Under the pieces are notes generated by a model that was not told the DNA's origin, ran no database searches, and saw only the letters and a list, made by a program, of their open reading frames with translations. The position numbers were made by a program, and so were the translations under genes. This document shows, one piece after another, positions 1 to 5,823 of a stretch of DNA of 6,239 nt (position 1 is the stretch's first letter; every line of letters starts with the position of its first letter). Source of the stretch: Candidatus Omnitrophota bacterium (GTDB lineage Bacteria > Omnitrophota > Gorgyraeia > Duberdicusellales > 4484-171); contig JALOCC010000075.1 of assembly GCA_023227945.1 (NCBI GenBank), forward strand, positions 1 through 6,239, written 5' to 3'.

Positions 1-452
1 CGCCTAAAAGACAAATTCAGGTTGATCCAAAATATAAGTCAACCGTCGTTGGCCAGCTTATTAATATAATAATGCAGGATGGTAAAAAAACCAAGGCGCA
101 GGGTATGGTTTATGGAGCATTGGATTTAATCGGCGAAAAAATTAAAGAGGATTCTTTGAAAGTATTTTTCGCGGCCTTGGAAAATGCCCGTCCACGATTA
201 GAAGTGCGCCCGAGAAGAATTGGTGGAGCAACATACCAGGTTCCTATGGAAGTCACCCAGGAAAGAGGAATCTCTACAGCTCTACGTTGGCTACGTGATT
301 GCGCCCGCAGCAAAAAAGGCAGATCAATGGAAAATAAAATAGCCGATGAAGTTCTTTCTGCTTTCAAGAATGAAGGTTCGGTAATCAAGAAGAAAGAAGA
401 TATGCACAAGATGGCAGAGGCTAATAAGGCATTTGCGCATTTTAAATGGTAA
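1..452 (+). CDS. rpsG: 30S ribosomal protein S7 (5' end missing)
   Basis: S7 is the primary 16S rRNA-binding protein that nucleates assembly of the 30S head and lies near the E-site tRNA and the mRNA exit. The visible frame begins at base 3 and gives 149 residues before the TAA at 450-452. Family members are about 155 residues, so only some 6-8 N-terminal residues lie outside the window. Recognition rests on VDPKY near the start, DGKK at visible residues 26-29, the block RRIGGATYQVPMEV at 71-84, the RWL helix at 95-97, KKKEDMHKMAEA at 129-140 and the C-terminal NKAFAHFKW. The sequence looks complete and functional from the first visible base. It is the first gene of the str cluster seen here. 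rpsL would be expected just upstream but is not in view. Identification is certain; only the true start is unknown. Confidence 0.97.
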   Translation, partial: PKRQIQVDPKYKSTVVGQLINIIMQDGKKTKAQGMVYGALDLIGEKIKEDSLKVFFAALENARPRLEVRPRRIGGATYQVPMEVTQERGISTALRWLRDCARSKKGRSMENKIADEVLSAFKNEGSVIKKKEDMHKMAEANKAFAHFKW

Positions 453-455
453 CAA

Positions 456-483
456 AACAGACTAAAGACAAAAGACCAAAGAC
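456..483 (+). repeat. four tandem 7-base units between rpsG and fusA
   Basis: Four consecutive heptamers fill 456-462, 463-469, 470-476 and 477-483. The last three fit NAAAGAC exactly (first base T, A, C) and the first is AACAGAC. AGAC therefore recurs at a strict 7-base spacing. The array starts three bases after the rpsG stop codon and lies upstream of either candidate fusA start. It has no obvious ribosome-binding or terminator character. The periodicity is visible directly. That it belongs to a dispersed genomic repeat family is an inference. Confidence 0.6.
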
Positions 484-557
484 TTTTAAGAATTATAGAG
501 ATGACAACTGAGATATACACAGAGAAGAATAAAATCAATAAGATTGTTAAAGCAGAT

Positions 558-2618
558 ATGAAAGAAAATTTAAACACAATAAGAAATATCGGAATAGTAG
601 CGCATATTGATGCCGGTAAAACTACAACTACCGAACGGATTCTCTTTTACGCCGGAAAGATTTATAAAATCGGCGAGGTTGACGAAGGAACAACTACGAC
701 CGACTGGATGGTTCAGGAACGTGAACGCGGAATTACCATAACCAGCGCGGCTACCTATTGTAATTGGAATAATTATCATATAAATATTATTGATACTCCC
801 GGCCATATTGATTTTACCGTGGAAGTTGAGCGTTCACTTAAAGTGTTGGATGGGGTTGTAGTTATTTTTTGCGCCGTTGGCGGAGTTGAGCCGCAGAGCG
901 AAACTGTGTGGCATCAGGCGGATAAATATCATGTTGCAAGAATTGCCTTTATAAATAAACTGGATAGAAGCGGCGCGGACTTCTTTAGTGTGCTTTCCGA
1001 GATGGATTCAAAATTAGTCACTTTGAATGTACCTGTGCAGCTGCCGATATATGACAGTGATGAATTTGTGGGCGTAATTGATTTAATAAAAAATAAAGCG
1101 GCATATTTCGAAGGAGAGGCCGGAGAAAAAGTAGTCTATAAAGAGATTCCGGAAAACTATAAAGATTCAGCCTCCGAATACAAAGATAACCTTATAGAAA
1201 AACTGGCAGAGCTGGATGATGAGATTATGCAAACGGTAATTTCCGGAGAGAAAATCAAAGAAGAGTTAATGGTTTCCAAGATAAGACATTACGTATTAGC
1301 GAATAAGCTTGTTCCTGTTTTATGCGGCTCGTCATTAAAAAACAAGGGAGTGCAATTACTGATTGATGCGGTTTGCAACTACCTTCCTTCCCCGAAAGAT
1401 TTAGGAACTGTAAGGGGGTTTAGCGTTGATGGAAAGGATTATGAGACCATAGAAGTTTCGCCGTCAAGCCCATTATGCGCTTTGAATTTCAAAGTATTTA
1501 CAGATTCTTTCGTCGGTAAATTATTTTATACACGTATTTATTCGGGAAAAATTGCAGCAAACTCAATAGTCTATAATTCGACAAAACGCGAGAAGGAAAA
1601 AGTCTCAAAAATTTTACGTATGCATGCGAATAAACAGGAAATAATAAACGAAGCCAAAGCCGGCGATATAGTTTGTCTTGTGGGTTTAAAAGAAACTACA
1701 ACCGGAGACACTCTTTGCAGCGAAAAGTACCCTATAATTATGGAAGCGATAAAATTTCCTGAGCCGGTAGTTTCGGTTGCGATTGAACCAAAAACTCAGG
1801 CAGACCAGGAAAAGTTATTTGTTGGCTTACAGAAACTTGAAGACGAAGACCCGTCTTTTAGGGTTCTCTATAACAAAGAAACGGGACAAAATGTAATTTC
1901 CGGAATGGGGCAATTACATTTGGAGATAATGGTAGACAGGCTGCTTCGCGAATTTAACGTAAAAGCAAAAATCGGCAGGCCCCAGGTTGCCTATAAAGAA
2001 ACGATTACGCGAAAAGTTGAGGCGGTGGGCAAATTCATCCAGCAGACCGGCGGGCACGGCCAATATGGCCATGTGGTTTTGTTGATTGAACCCCAGGAAA
2101 AAGGAAAAGGAATTGTTTTCGAAAATAAAATAAAAGGCGGAGCTATACCTAAAGAATTTATACCTTCGGTTGAGGGTGGCGTACTTGAGGCAATTACGAG
2201 CGGAGTGCTTGGAGGCTACCCGGTTGTTGATGTTAAAGTTACTTTGATGGACGGTTCATCCCACGCAGTCGATTCATCTGAGCTTGCTTTTAAAATTGCC
2301 GCAGAAATGGCTTTAAAGGACGGTTTAAGGCGCGCAGCGCCCATACTTTTAGAGCCGGTTATGGAGCTTGAAGCAATTACTCCAAATGAATATCTTAGCC
2401 AGGTCATCGGAGATTTAAATACGCGCCGCGCAAAAATTACGTCTGTTGCCGAACGAAAGAACCTAAAAATTATAAAAGCCGAAGTTCCATTGGTTGAAGT
2501 ATTTAACTATGCTGATGTATTAAGAAACTTGACACAAGGCCGAGCTTCTTATACAATAGAACCTTCATATTACGAGAAAGTTCCCGAAACTTTGTTGATA
2601 AAAATACTAGGGGTATAA
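558..2618 (+). CDS. fusA: elongation factor G
   Basis: EF-G is the cytosolic GTPase that drives translocation of tRNA and mRNA and, with RRF, ribosome recycling. From the ATG at 558 the protein has 686 residues (E. coli 704). The G domain shows AHIDAGKT at 15-22, an intact switch I RGITI at 57-61, DTPGH at 79-83, NKLD at 133-136 and GSSLK at 257-261. Domain II covers roughly 285-390, domain III about 400-470 and domain IV about 473-595. Domain IV carries GGHGQYGH and the tip-loop histidine 569 in the context SSHAVDSSE, the residue that reaches the decoding centre. Domain V follows to the end. An in-frame ATG at 501 would add 19 residues. I chose 558 because it places the P-loop about 14 residues from the start, as in the family, and the added segment resembles no EF-G. 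Neither start has a convincing Shine-Dalgarno site. The position between rpsG and tuf supports the housekeeping EF-G role. Confidence 0.95.
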   Translation: MKENLNTIRNIGIVAHIDAGKTTTTERILFYAGKIYKIGEVDEGTTTTDWMVQERERGITITSAATYCNWNNYHINIIDTPGHIDFTVEVERSLKVLDGVVVIFCAVGGVEPQSETVWHQADKYHVARIAFINKLDRSGADFFSVLSEMDSKLVTLNVPVQLPIYDSDEFVGVIDLIKNKAAYFEGEAGEKVVYKEIPENYKDSASEYKDNLIEKLAELDDEIMQTVISGEKIKEELMVSKIRHYVLANKLVPVLCGSSLKNKGVQLLIDAVCNYLPSPKDLGTVRGFSVDGKDYETIEVSPSSPLCALNFKVFTDSFVGKLFYTRIYSGKIAANSIVYNSTKREKEKVSKILRMHANKQEIINEAKAGDIVCLVGLKETTTGDTLCSEKYPIIMEAIKFPEPVVSVAIEPKTQADQEKLFVGLQKLEDEDPSFRVLYNKETGQNVISGMGQLHLEIMVDRLLREFNVKAKIGRPQVAYKETITRKVEAVGKFIQQTGGHGQYGHVVLLIEPQEKGKGIVFENKIKGGAIPKEFIPSVEGGVLEAITSGVLGGYPVVDVKVTLMDGSSHAVDSSELAFKIAAEMALKDGLRRAAPILLEPVMELEAITPNEYLSQVIGDLNTRRAKITSVAERKNLKIIKAEVPLVEVFNYADVLRNLTQGRASYTIEPSYYEKVPETLLIKILGV

Positions 2619-2619
2619 T
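2592..2619 (+). promoter_or_regulatory. possible internal promoter for tuf
   Basis: A perfect TATAAT lies at 2614-2619, overlapping the fusA stop codon. Sixteen bases upstream is TTGTTG at 2592-2597, which matches only three of six positions of the sigma-70 -35 box. Transcription would start near 2626, about 50 bases before the tuf ATG. A separate promoter ahead of tuf makes sense because EF-Tu is needed in excess over other str products, and internal tuf promoters are known in E. coli. The -10 bases also encode the last codon and stop of fusA, so chance is possible. Confidence 0.3.
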
Positions 2620-2661
2620 TTTGATTATTAAACTTATTATGAAGATAATGGCTTAGTACGA

Positions 2662-2670
2662 AAAGGAGGT
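2662..2670 (+). promoter_or_regulatory. very strong Shine-Dalgarno site of tuf
   Basis: AAAGGAGGT is fully complementary to the anti-Shine-Dalgarno end of 16S rRNA and ends six bases before the tuf ATG. It is the strongest ribosome-binding site in the window and fits the high synthesis rate expected for EF-Tu. Confidence 0.85.
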
Positions 2671-2676
2671 GGCCAG

Positions 2677-3894
2677 ATGGCAAAGGAAAAATTTGTAAGA
2701 AGCAAACCTCATGTTAACGTGGGAACAATAGGTCACGTTGACCATGGAAAGACAACTCTTACCTCAGCGATTACGAAAGTATCTGCAGGAAGAGGTATGG
2801 CTACGTTTATATCTTATGACCAGGTGGCGAAAGCTTCCGAGTCGCAAGGCAGGCGTGATGAAACGAAAATTTTGACAATAGCCATTTCGCACGTTGAGTA
2901 TGAAACAGATAAGAGGCACTATGCACACATAGATTGTCCCGGTCATCATGATTACATTAAGAATATGATTACTGGCGCCGCTCAAATGGACGGTGCTATA
3001 CTTGTTGTTTCTGCAGTTGACGGGCCAATGCCTCAAACCAGAGAACATATACTTTTGGCAAGGCAAGTTAACGTTCCGGCAATTGTAGTATTTATCAACA
3101 AGGTAGATTTAATGGATGATCCTGAACTTGTTGAACTCGTTGAAGTTGAAGTAAGAGACCTACTGGCCAAGTATGAATTTCCCGGCAAAGAAACTCCTAT
3201 AATAAAAGGTTCAGCGACAAAAGCGCTTGCCTGCGGTTGTGGAAAAGCAGAGTGCCCGAATTGTAAGCCAATACTTGATCTCTTAAAAGCAGTTGATGAT
3301 TTTATTCCTGCTCCGAAAAGAGAAATAGACAAGCCGTTTCTTATGGCTGTAGAAGATGTTTTTTCGATTTCCGGAAGAGGAACAGTTGCAACCGGAAGAA
3401 TTGAAAGAGGAAAAGTTAAAGTAAACGATGAAATTGAAATGATCGGCCTTAAGCCGGAAACAAAAAAGACAATTGTTACGGGTGTAGAAATGTTTAGAAA
3501 AGAGCTCGATGAAGGCTTAGCCGGTGATAACGTAGGCTTACTTTTAAGAGGCGTTGAAAAGACCGACATTGAACGTGGAATGGTTTTGGCAAAGCCAGGC
3601 TCAATTACTCCGCACACGAAGTTCAAAGCTCAGATATATTCGTTAAAGAAAGAAGAAGGCGGAAGGCATACGCCGTTTTTTGCAGGATACAGGCCGCAAT
3701 TTTATTTTAGAACCACAGATGTAACCGGTTCTGTAACTCTACCTGCGGGAGTTGAAATGGTTATGCCAGGGGATACTGCAGAGCTTGAGATTGAGCTTAT
3801 TCAGCCTGTGGCAATTGAAAAGGAATCAAGATTTGCTATCCGTGAAGGCGGTAGAACAGTAGGAGCTGGAGTAGTTACTCAGATTATTGCTTAA
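2677..3894 (+). CDS. tuf: elongation factor Tu, with a four-cysteine insert
   Basis: EF-Tu is the cytosolic GTPase that carries aminoacyl-tRNA to the ribosomal A site. It has 405 residues, against 394 in E. coli. The G domain shows GHVDHGKT at 19-26, DCPGH at 86-90 with the catalytic histidine 90, NKVD at 141-144 and the G5 region GSA at 178-180. Domain 2 contains the [16 protein letters not shown] block at 226-241. Domain 3 contains [19 protein letters not shown] near 328-346 and ends with the usual [13 protein letters not shown]. Three features stand out. Switch I reads KILTI at 64-68 instead of RGITI, keeping the magnesium-coordinating threonine (T67). Residue 91 is histidine where most bacteria have alanine. 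An insert after the G5 loop has cysteines 186, 188, 193 and 196 (CxC-x4-CxxC). The start is fixed by MAKEKF and the strong Shine-Dalgarno site. No terminator follows, so read-through into rpsJ is likely. Confidence 0.98.
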   Translation: MAKEKFVRSKPHVNVGTIGHVDHGKTTLTSAITKVSAGRGMATFISYDQVAKASESQGRRDETKILTIAISHVEYETDKRHYAHIDCPGHHDYIKNMITGAAQMDGAILVVSAVDGPMPQTREHILLARQVNVPAIVVFINKVDLMDDPELVELVEVEVRDLLAKYEFPGKETPIIKGSATKALACGCGKAECPNCKPILDLLKAVDDFIPAPKREIDKPFLMAVEDVFSISGRGTVATGRIERGKVKVNDEIEMIGLKPETKKTIVTGVEMFRKELDEGLAGDNVGLLLRGVEKTDIERGMVLAKPGSITPHTKFKAQIYSLKKEEGGRHTPFFAGYRPQFYFRTTDVTGSVTLPAGVEMVMPGDTAELEIELIQPVAIEKESRFAIREGGRTVGAGVVTQIIA

Positions 3895-3941
3895 GTAAGT
3901 TTAGCCTTAGGCAGGCATCCTGGTTCTGTGAAACATGAAAT

Positions 3942-4250
3942 ATGCTTAAATTAAGAATAAAACTTAAAGCGTTTGATCATCGCATCCTGGATCAGTCTAC
4001 TCATGAAATAGTGGAAGTGGCAATGCGTACCGGAGCCAAGGTAAATGGTCCGATACCGCTTCCAACCCACAAGAAGATTTATACAGTGAATCGTTCAACC
4101 AACATCGATAAAAAGTCACGAGAGCAGTTTCAGATGGCGGTTCACAAAAGAATAATTGACCTGGACGACCCGACACCCAAGACGATAGATGCTTTACGAA
4201 AACTGAATTTGCCGTCCGGTGTAAACGTTGAGATAAAACAAGAAGTTTGA
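3942..4250 (+). CDS. rpsJ: 30S ribosomal protein S10 / NusE
   Basis: S10 is a 30S head protein. As NusE it also joins NusB in antitermination complexes and contacts NusG, linking transcription to translation. The 102 residues match the family length (E. coli 103). Recognised blocks are [15 protein letters not shown] residues 5-14, [17 protein letters not shown] at 29-45 including the loop that reaches into the head, the basic HKRIIDL at 68-74 and [10 protein letters not shown] at 76-85. The ATG at 3942 gives the family N-terminus, but no Shine-Dalgarno site is visible. A second ATG at 3935 is out of frame and stops after four codons. The gene lies 47 bases after tuf and opens the S10 set, so str and S10 operons are probably joined here. 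The spacer holds only a weak CAGG-CAT-CCTG hairpin at 3912-3922 and no T-run. Confidence 0.97.
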   Translation: MLKLRIKLKAFDHRILDQSTHEIVEVAMRTGAKVNGPIPLPTHKKIYTVNRSTNIDKKSREQFQMAVHKRIIDLDDPTPKTIDALRKLNLPSGVNVEIKQEV

Positions 4251-4257
4251 AGTAGTA

Positions 4258-4289
4258 ACGCAGATAGAAGGCGCAAGATACGCAGATAG
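4258..4289 (+). repeat. short direct repeats after rpsJ
   Basis: ACGCAGATAG occurs at 4258-4267 and again at 4280-4289, 22 bases apart. A degenerate copy, GCGCAAGATA, lies between them at 4271-4280. The repeats start eight bases after the rpsJ stop codon and are not part of any convincing reading frame. This looks like a remnant of a small intergenic repeat, though membership of a repeat family cannot be shown from this window. Confidence 0.5.
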
Positions 4290-4296
4290 GGATAAA

Positions 4297-4322
4297 GTAG
4301 AAAGAAAGCTTAATTCTTCTAC
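4297..4322 (+). other. hairpin in the rpsJ-rplC spacer
   Basis: The arms at 4297-4306 and 4314-4322 can form nine base pairs, GTAGAA and GAA against TTCTTCTAC, with one bulged A at 4303 and a 7-base loop at 4307-4313. The bases that follow are GTCCGTCTCGC, not a T-run, so it does not look like an intrinsic terminator. It could be an mRNA stability or protein-binding element or part of an intergenic repeat. The stem is mostly A-T pairs and only moderately stable. Confidence 0.45.
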
Positions 4323-4328
4323 GTCCGT

Positions 4329-4342
4329 CTCGCTACTCGCCA
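4329..4342 (+). repeat. two tandem 7-base units before rplC
   Basis: CTCGCTA at 4329-4335 is followed immediately by CTCGCCA at 4336-4342. Two units could be chance. The entry is listed because the unit length equals that of the array after rpsG, and both lie in spacers of the same cluster. Confidence 0.3.
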
Positions 4343-4386
4343 CTTTTAATAGTCTGCACGGATCTGTGAACAAAAAAAGCATAAAA

Positions 4387-5070
4387 ATGATTAGGGAAAT
4401 TTTTGGCAAAAAATTGGGAATGACGCAGATTTTCGGTAGCGACGGTGCTTTAATCGGCGTTACGCTTATCGAGGTAGAACCGGTTTGCATATTGGAAGAA
4501 ATCAAATATGCAAAGGGCGACGTTGCAAGGATTGGCTGCTTTAAATGGCCGGAACACCGGCAAAAATACATAAAGAAACCGGTTCTTGGATATTTTAAGA
4601 AACTCGGAGTAACACCGTATAAGCTTATCCGTGAAGTTGCAATCGATAAAGATGTAAAGAAACCACAGGAAGCTCCCGCGTCCGCGTCTATACCCTCGGC
4701 CGAAGCCGCGGCTACCGAAGTAAAGGCAAAGCCGGAAGTCGGCATAGAAATGTTTAACGAGGGTGACATTGTAAATATCCATGGCATCACAAAAGGAAGA
4801 GGTTTTGCCGGAGGAATTAAGCGCCACGGCTGGCATGGAGGCCCTGGTGCGCATGGTTCAATGACGCATAGGCGCATTGGTTCAAATGGTGCGAATACCG
4901 ATCCCGGAAGAGTTGTAAGAGGCCATCATATGCCGGGACATATGGGGGTAGATATCAGAGTAGTTAAGCAGCTTAAAGTTGTAAAAATTGACAAAGAAAA
5001 ACAATTGCTTTTTGTGGCAGGCTCCATACCGGGGGGAAAAGGCTCGGTAGTTGCAGTTGAGAAGGCATAA
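4387..5070 (+). CDS. rplC: 50S ribosomal protein L3, with an Ala/Pro-rich insert
   Basis: L3 is an early-assembling 50S protein whose long extension reaches toward the peptidyl-transferase centre. From the ATG at 4387 it has 227 residues (E. coli 209). The N-terminus MIREIFGKKLGMTQIF is the family signature and sets the start. A GTG at 4366 would add seven residues without family support. Other recognised parts are KKPVLGYFKKLGV at 63-75, ITKGRGFAGGIKRHGWHGGPGAHGS around 134-158, and PGRVVRGHHMPGHMG at 173-187. The extra length is an alanine-, proline- and glutamate-rich stretch at about 91-118, where other L3 proteins have a short turn. The glutamine that PrmB methylates in E. coli is replaced by alanine 169 here, as in many bacteria. 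No Shine-Dalgarno site is visible, and the 136-base gap from rpsJ is long for this operon. Confidence 0.96.
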   Translation: MIREIFGKKLGMTQIFGSDGALIGVTLIEVEPVCILEEIKYAKGDVARIGCFKWPEHRQKYIKKPVLGYFKKLGVTPYKLIREVAIDKDVKKPQEAPASASIPSAEAAATEVKAKPEVGIEMFNEGDIVNIHGITKGRGFAGGIKRHGWHGGPGAHGSMTHRRIGSNGANTDPGRVVRGHHMPGHMGVDIRVVKQLKVVKIDKEKQLLFVAGSIPGGKGSVVAVEKA

Positions 5071-5071
5071 T

Positions 5072-5131
5072 ATGAACCCCGCCCTTCCGAAAACGCATAA
5101 GAAATTCATCGGAGAGGTAAGGGTTGTTTGA
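5072..5131 (+). CDS. possible 19-residue ORF after rplC
   Basis: An ATG one base after the rplC stop opens a 19-codon frame, MNPALPKTHKKFIGEVRVV, ending at TGA 5129-5131. GAAGG at 5061-5065 lies six bases upstream and could serve as a ribosome-binding site, and ribosomes ending rplC could reinitiate here. I recognise no family. The frame overlaps the imperfect hairpin at 5075-5125, so translation would disturb that fold, a layout that could regulate rplD. A frame this short is easily produced by chance, so I hold this as weak. Confidence 0.2.
   Translation: MNPALPKTHKKFIGEVRVV
5075..5125 (+). other. imperfect hairpin upstream of rplD
   Basis: The arms at 5075-5090 and 5109-5125 can pair. 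AACCC (5075-5079) pairs with GGGTT (5121-5125). After a 3x3 internal loop, CCT (5083-5085) pairs with AGG (5115-5117). Beyond a bulged G5114, TCCGA (5086-5090) pairs with TCGGA (5109-5113). The end loop is 18 bases. No T-run follows. Its position just before rplD is suggestive because L4 is the classical autoregulator of the S10 operon, although in E. coli the L4 target lies ahead of rpsJ. A regulatory role is inference. Confidence 0.4.
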
Positions 5132-5156
5132 TACCAAGGTAAGAAAAATAAATTAT
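5128..5156 (+). promoter_or_regulatory. possible promoter upstream of rplD
   Basis: TTGATA at 5128-5133 matches five of six -35 consensus bases. After 17 bases, AATTAT at 5151-5156 matches four of six -10 bases, including the important second and sixth positions. A start near 5163 would leave a leader of about 25 bases that keeps the rplD Shine-Dalgarno site. In an AT-rich spacer such matches arise easily. Confidence 0.3.
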
Positions 5157-5176
5157 AGACTAGCCAAATTTTGAAT

Positions 5177-5183
5177 GGAGGGG
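5177..5183 (+). promoter_or_regulatory. Shine-Dalgarno site fixing the GTG start of rplD
   Basis: GGAGGGG lies just upstream of GTG 5188-5190, with six bases between GGAGG and the start codon. Its strength and spacing support this non-ATG start, since no in-frame ATG occurs at the expected N-terminus. Confidence 0.75.
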
Positions 5184-5187
5184 CTGG

Positions 5188-5823
5188 GTGAATATAAGCG
5201 TATTAAATACACAAGGTAAAGAAGTCGCTAAACTTGAGCTGGATTCTTCCGTATTTGACGGAAAAATCAGAAACAGCCTTATGCATCAGGCGGTTGTAGC
5301 TCATTTAGCTAATCAAAGAATGGGCCTTGCTTCAACTAAAACAAGAGGAGAAGTTTCTGGCGGTGGCAGAAAACCCTGGAGGCAGAAAGGAACAGGCAGG
5401 GCGCGTGTTGGCTCCACACGTTCGCCGCTTTGGCGTAAAGGCGGAATAACGTTTGGCCCTAAACCGCATAGTTTTCGCAAAGATCTTCCAAACAGAATGA
5501 AAATACTCGCCCTAAAAAGCGCTCTTAACTCAAAACTACAGGATAAAGAAATGATTATTTTAGAAGGTTTAAAAATAAATTCGCCAAAAACCAAAGAAGT
5601 TTTCGGAATAGTAAAAAAACTTAAACTTGACGATTTAAGGATAAGGTTTGTAGTGGGAAGTTTGGATAAAAATTTAAAATTGTCCTGCCGTAACTTGCCT
5701 AACGTAATGGTTGATGCGGCAGCCAGCTTAAATACCTACTATGCTCTTGATTGTAAAAAAATAATTTTTACCAAAGATGCATTAGAGGTAGTTATGGCGA
5801 GGGTTAAGAAATGGCTGAAGTAA
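5188..5823 (+). CDS. rplD: 50S ribosomal protein L4
   Basis: L4 binds 23S rRNA early in assembly, and its extended loop lines the narrow part of the exit tunnel opposite L22. In E. coli it also represses the S10 operon. The 211 residues fit the family (E. coli 201). Diagnostic parts are MHQAVVAHLANQR at 32-44, KTRGEVSGGGRKPWRQKGTGRAR around 51-73, RSPLWRKGG at 78-86 and the C-terminal globular part with NLPNV at 169-173. Lysine 67 matches the tunnel-loop lysine (E. coli K63) whose change gives macrolide resistance, so the sequence looks wild-type there. Translation starts at GTG with a strong Shine-Dalgarno site. The last 13 bases overlap rplW, which implies translational coupling. A 117-base spacer with a hairpin and a possible promoter precedes the gene. 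Confidence 0.97.
   Translation: MNISVLNTQGKEVAKLELDSSVFDGKIRNSLMHQAVVAHLANQRMGLASTKTRGEVSGGGRKPWRQKGTGRARVGSTRSPLWRKGGITFGPKPHSFRKDLPNRMKILALKSALNSKLQDKEMIILEGLKINSPKTKEVFGIVKKLKLDDLRIRFVVGSLDKNLKLSCRNLPNVMVDAAASLNTYYALDCKKIIFTKDALEVVMARVKKWLK

Noticed and set aside
110..577. 155-codon open frame on the minus strand across rpsG and the fusA start
   Set aside because: It is antisense to clear S7 coding sequence, has low-complexity hydrophobic content and matches no family I know.
2639..2656. Five-codon frame ahead of tuf as a leader peptide
   Set aside because: Too short, without a ribosome-binding site, and fully explained by chance in AT-rich DNA.
3033..3626. 197-codon open frame on the minus strand inside tuf
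   Set aside because: It lies entirely within conserved EF-Tu sequence, is serine/threonine-rich as antisense frames often are, and has no ribosome-binding context.
3935..3949. ATG upstream of rpsJ
   Set aside because: It is out of frame with S10 and reaches a stop after four codons.
4297..4322. Intrinsic terminator after rpsJ
   Set aside because: The stem is A-T rich and no T-run follows. Stopping here would also cut off the rest of an essential operon.
4345..4350. TTTAAT as a -10 box for rplC
   Set aside because: No -35-like hexamer is found 15-19 bases upstream.
4251..4365. Insertion sequence or CRISPR repeat in the rpsJ-rplC gap
   Set aside because: The repeats are 10 bases or shorter, there are only two clear copies, and there is no transposase, terminal inverted repeat pair or spacer array.
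4366..4386. GTG start seven codons upstream of the rplC ATG
   Set aside because: The L3 family begins at the MIxxIxGKKxGMT segment. The added residues have no counterpart and no Shine-Dalgarno site precedes the GTG.
4194..4877. 227-codon open frame on the minus strand across the rpsJ end and rplC
   Set aside because: It is antisense to L3, and its cysteine/proline-rich composition is the mirror of the L3 codons. No recognisable domain.
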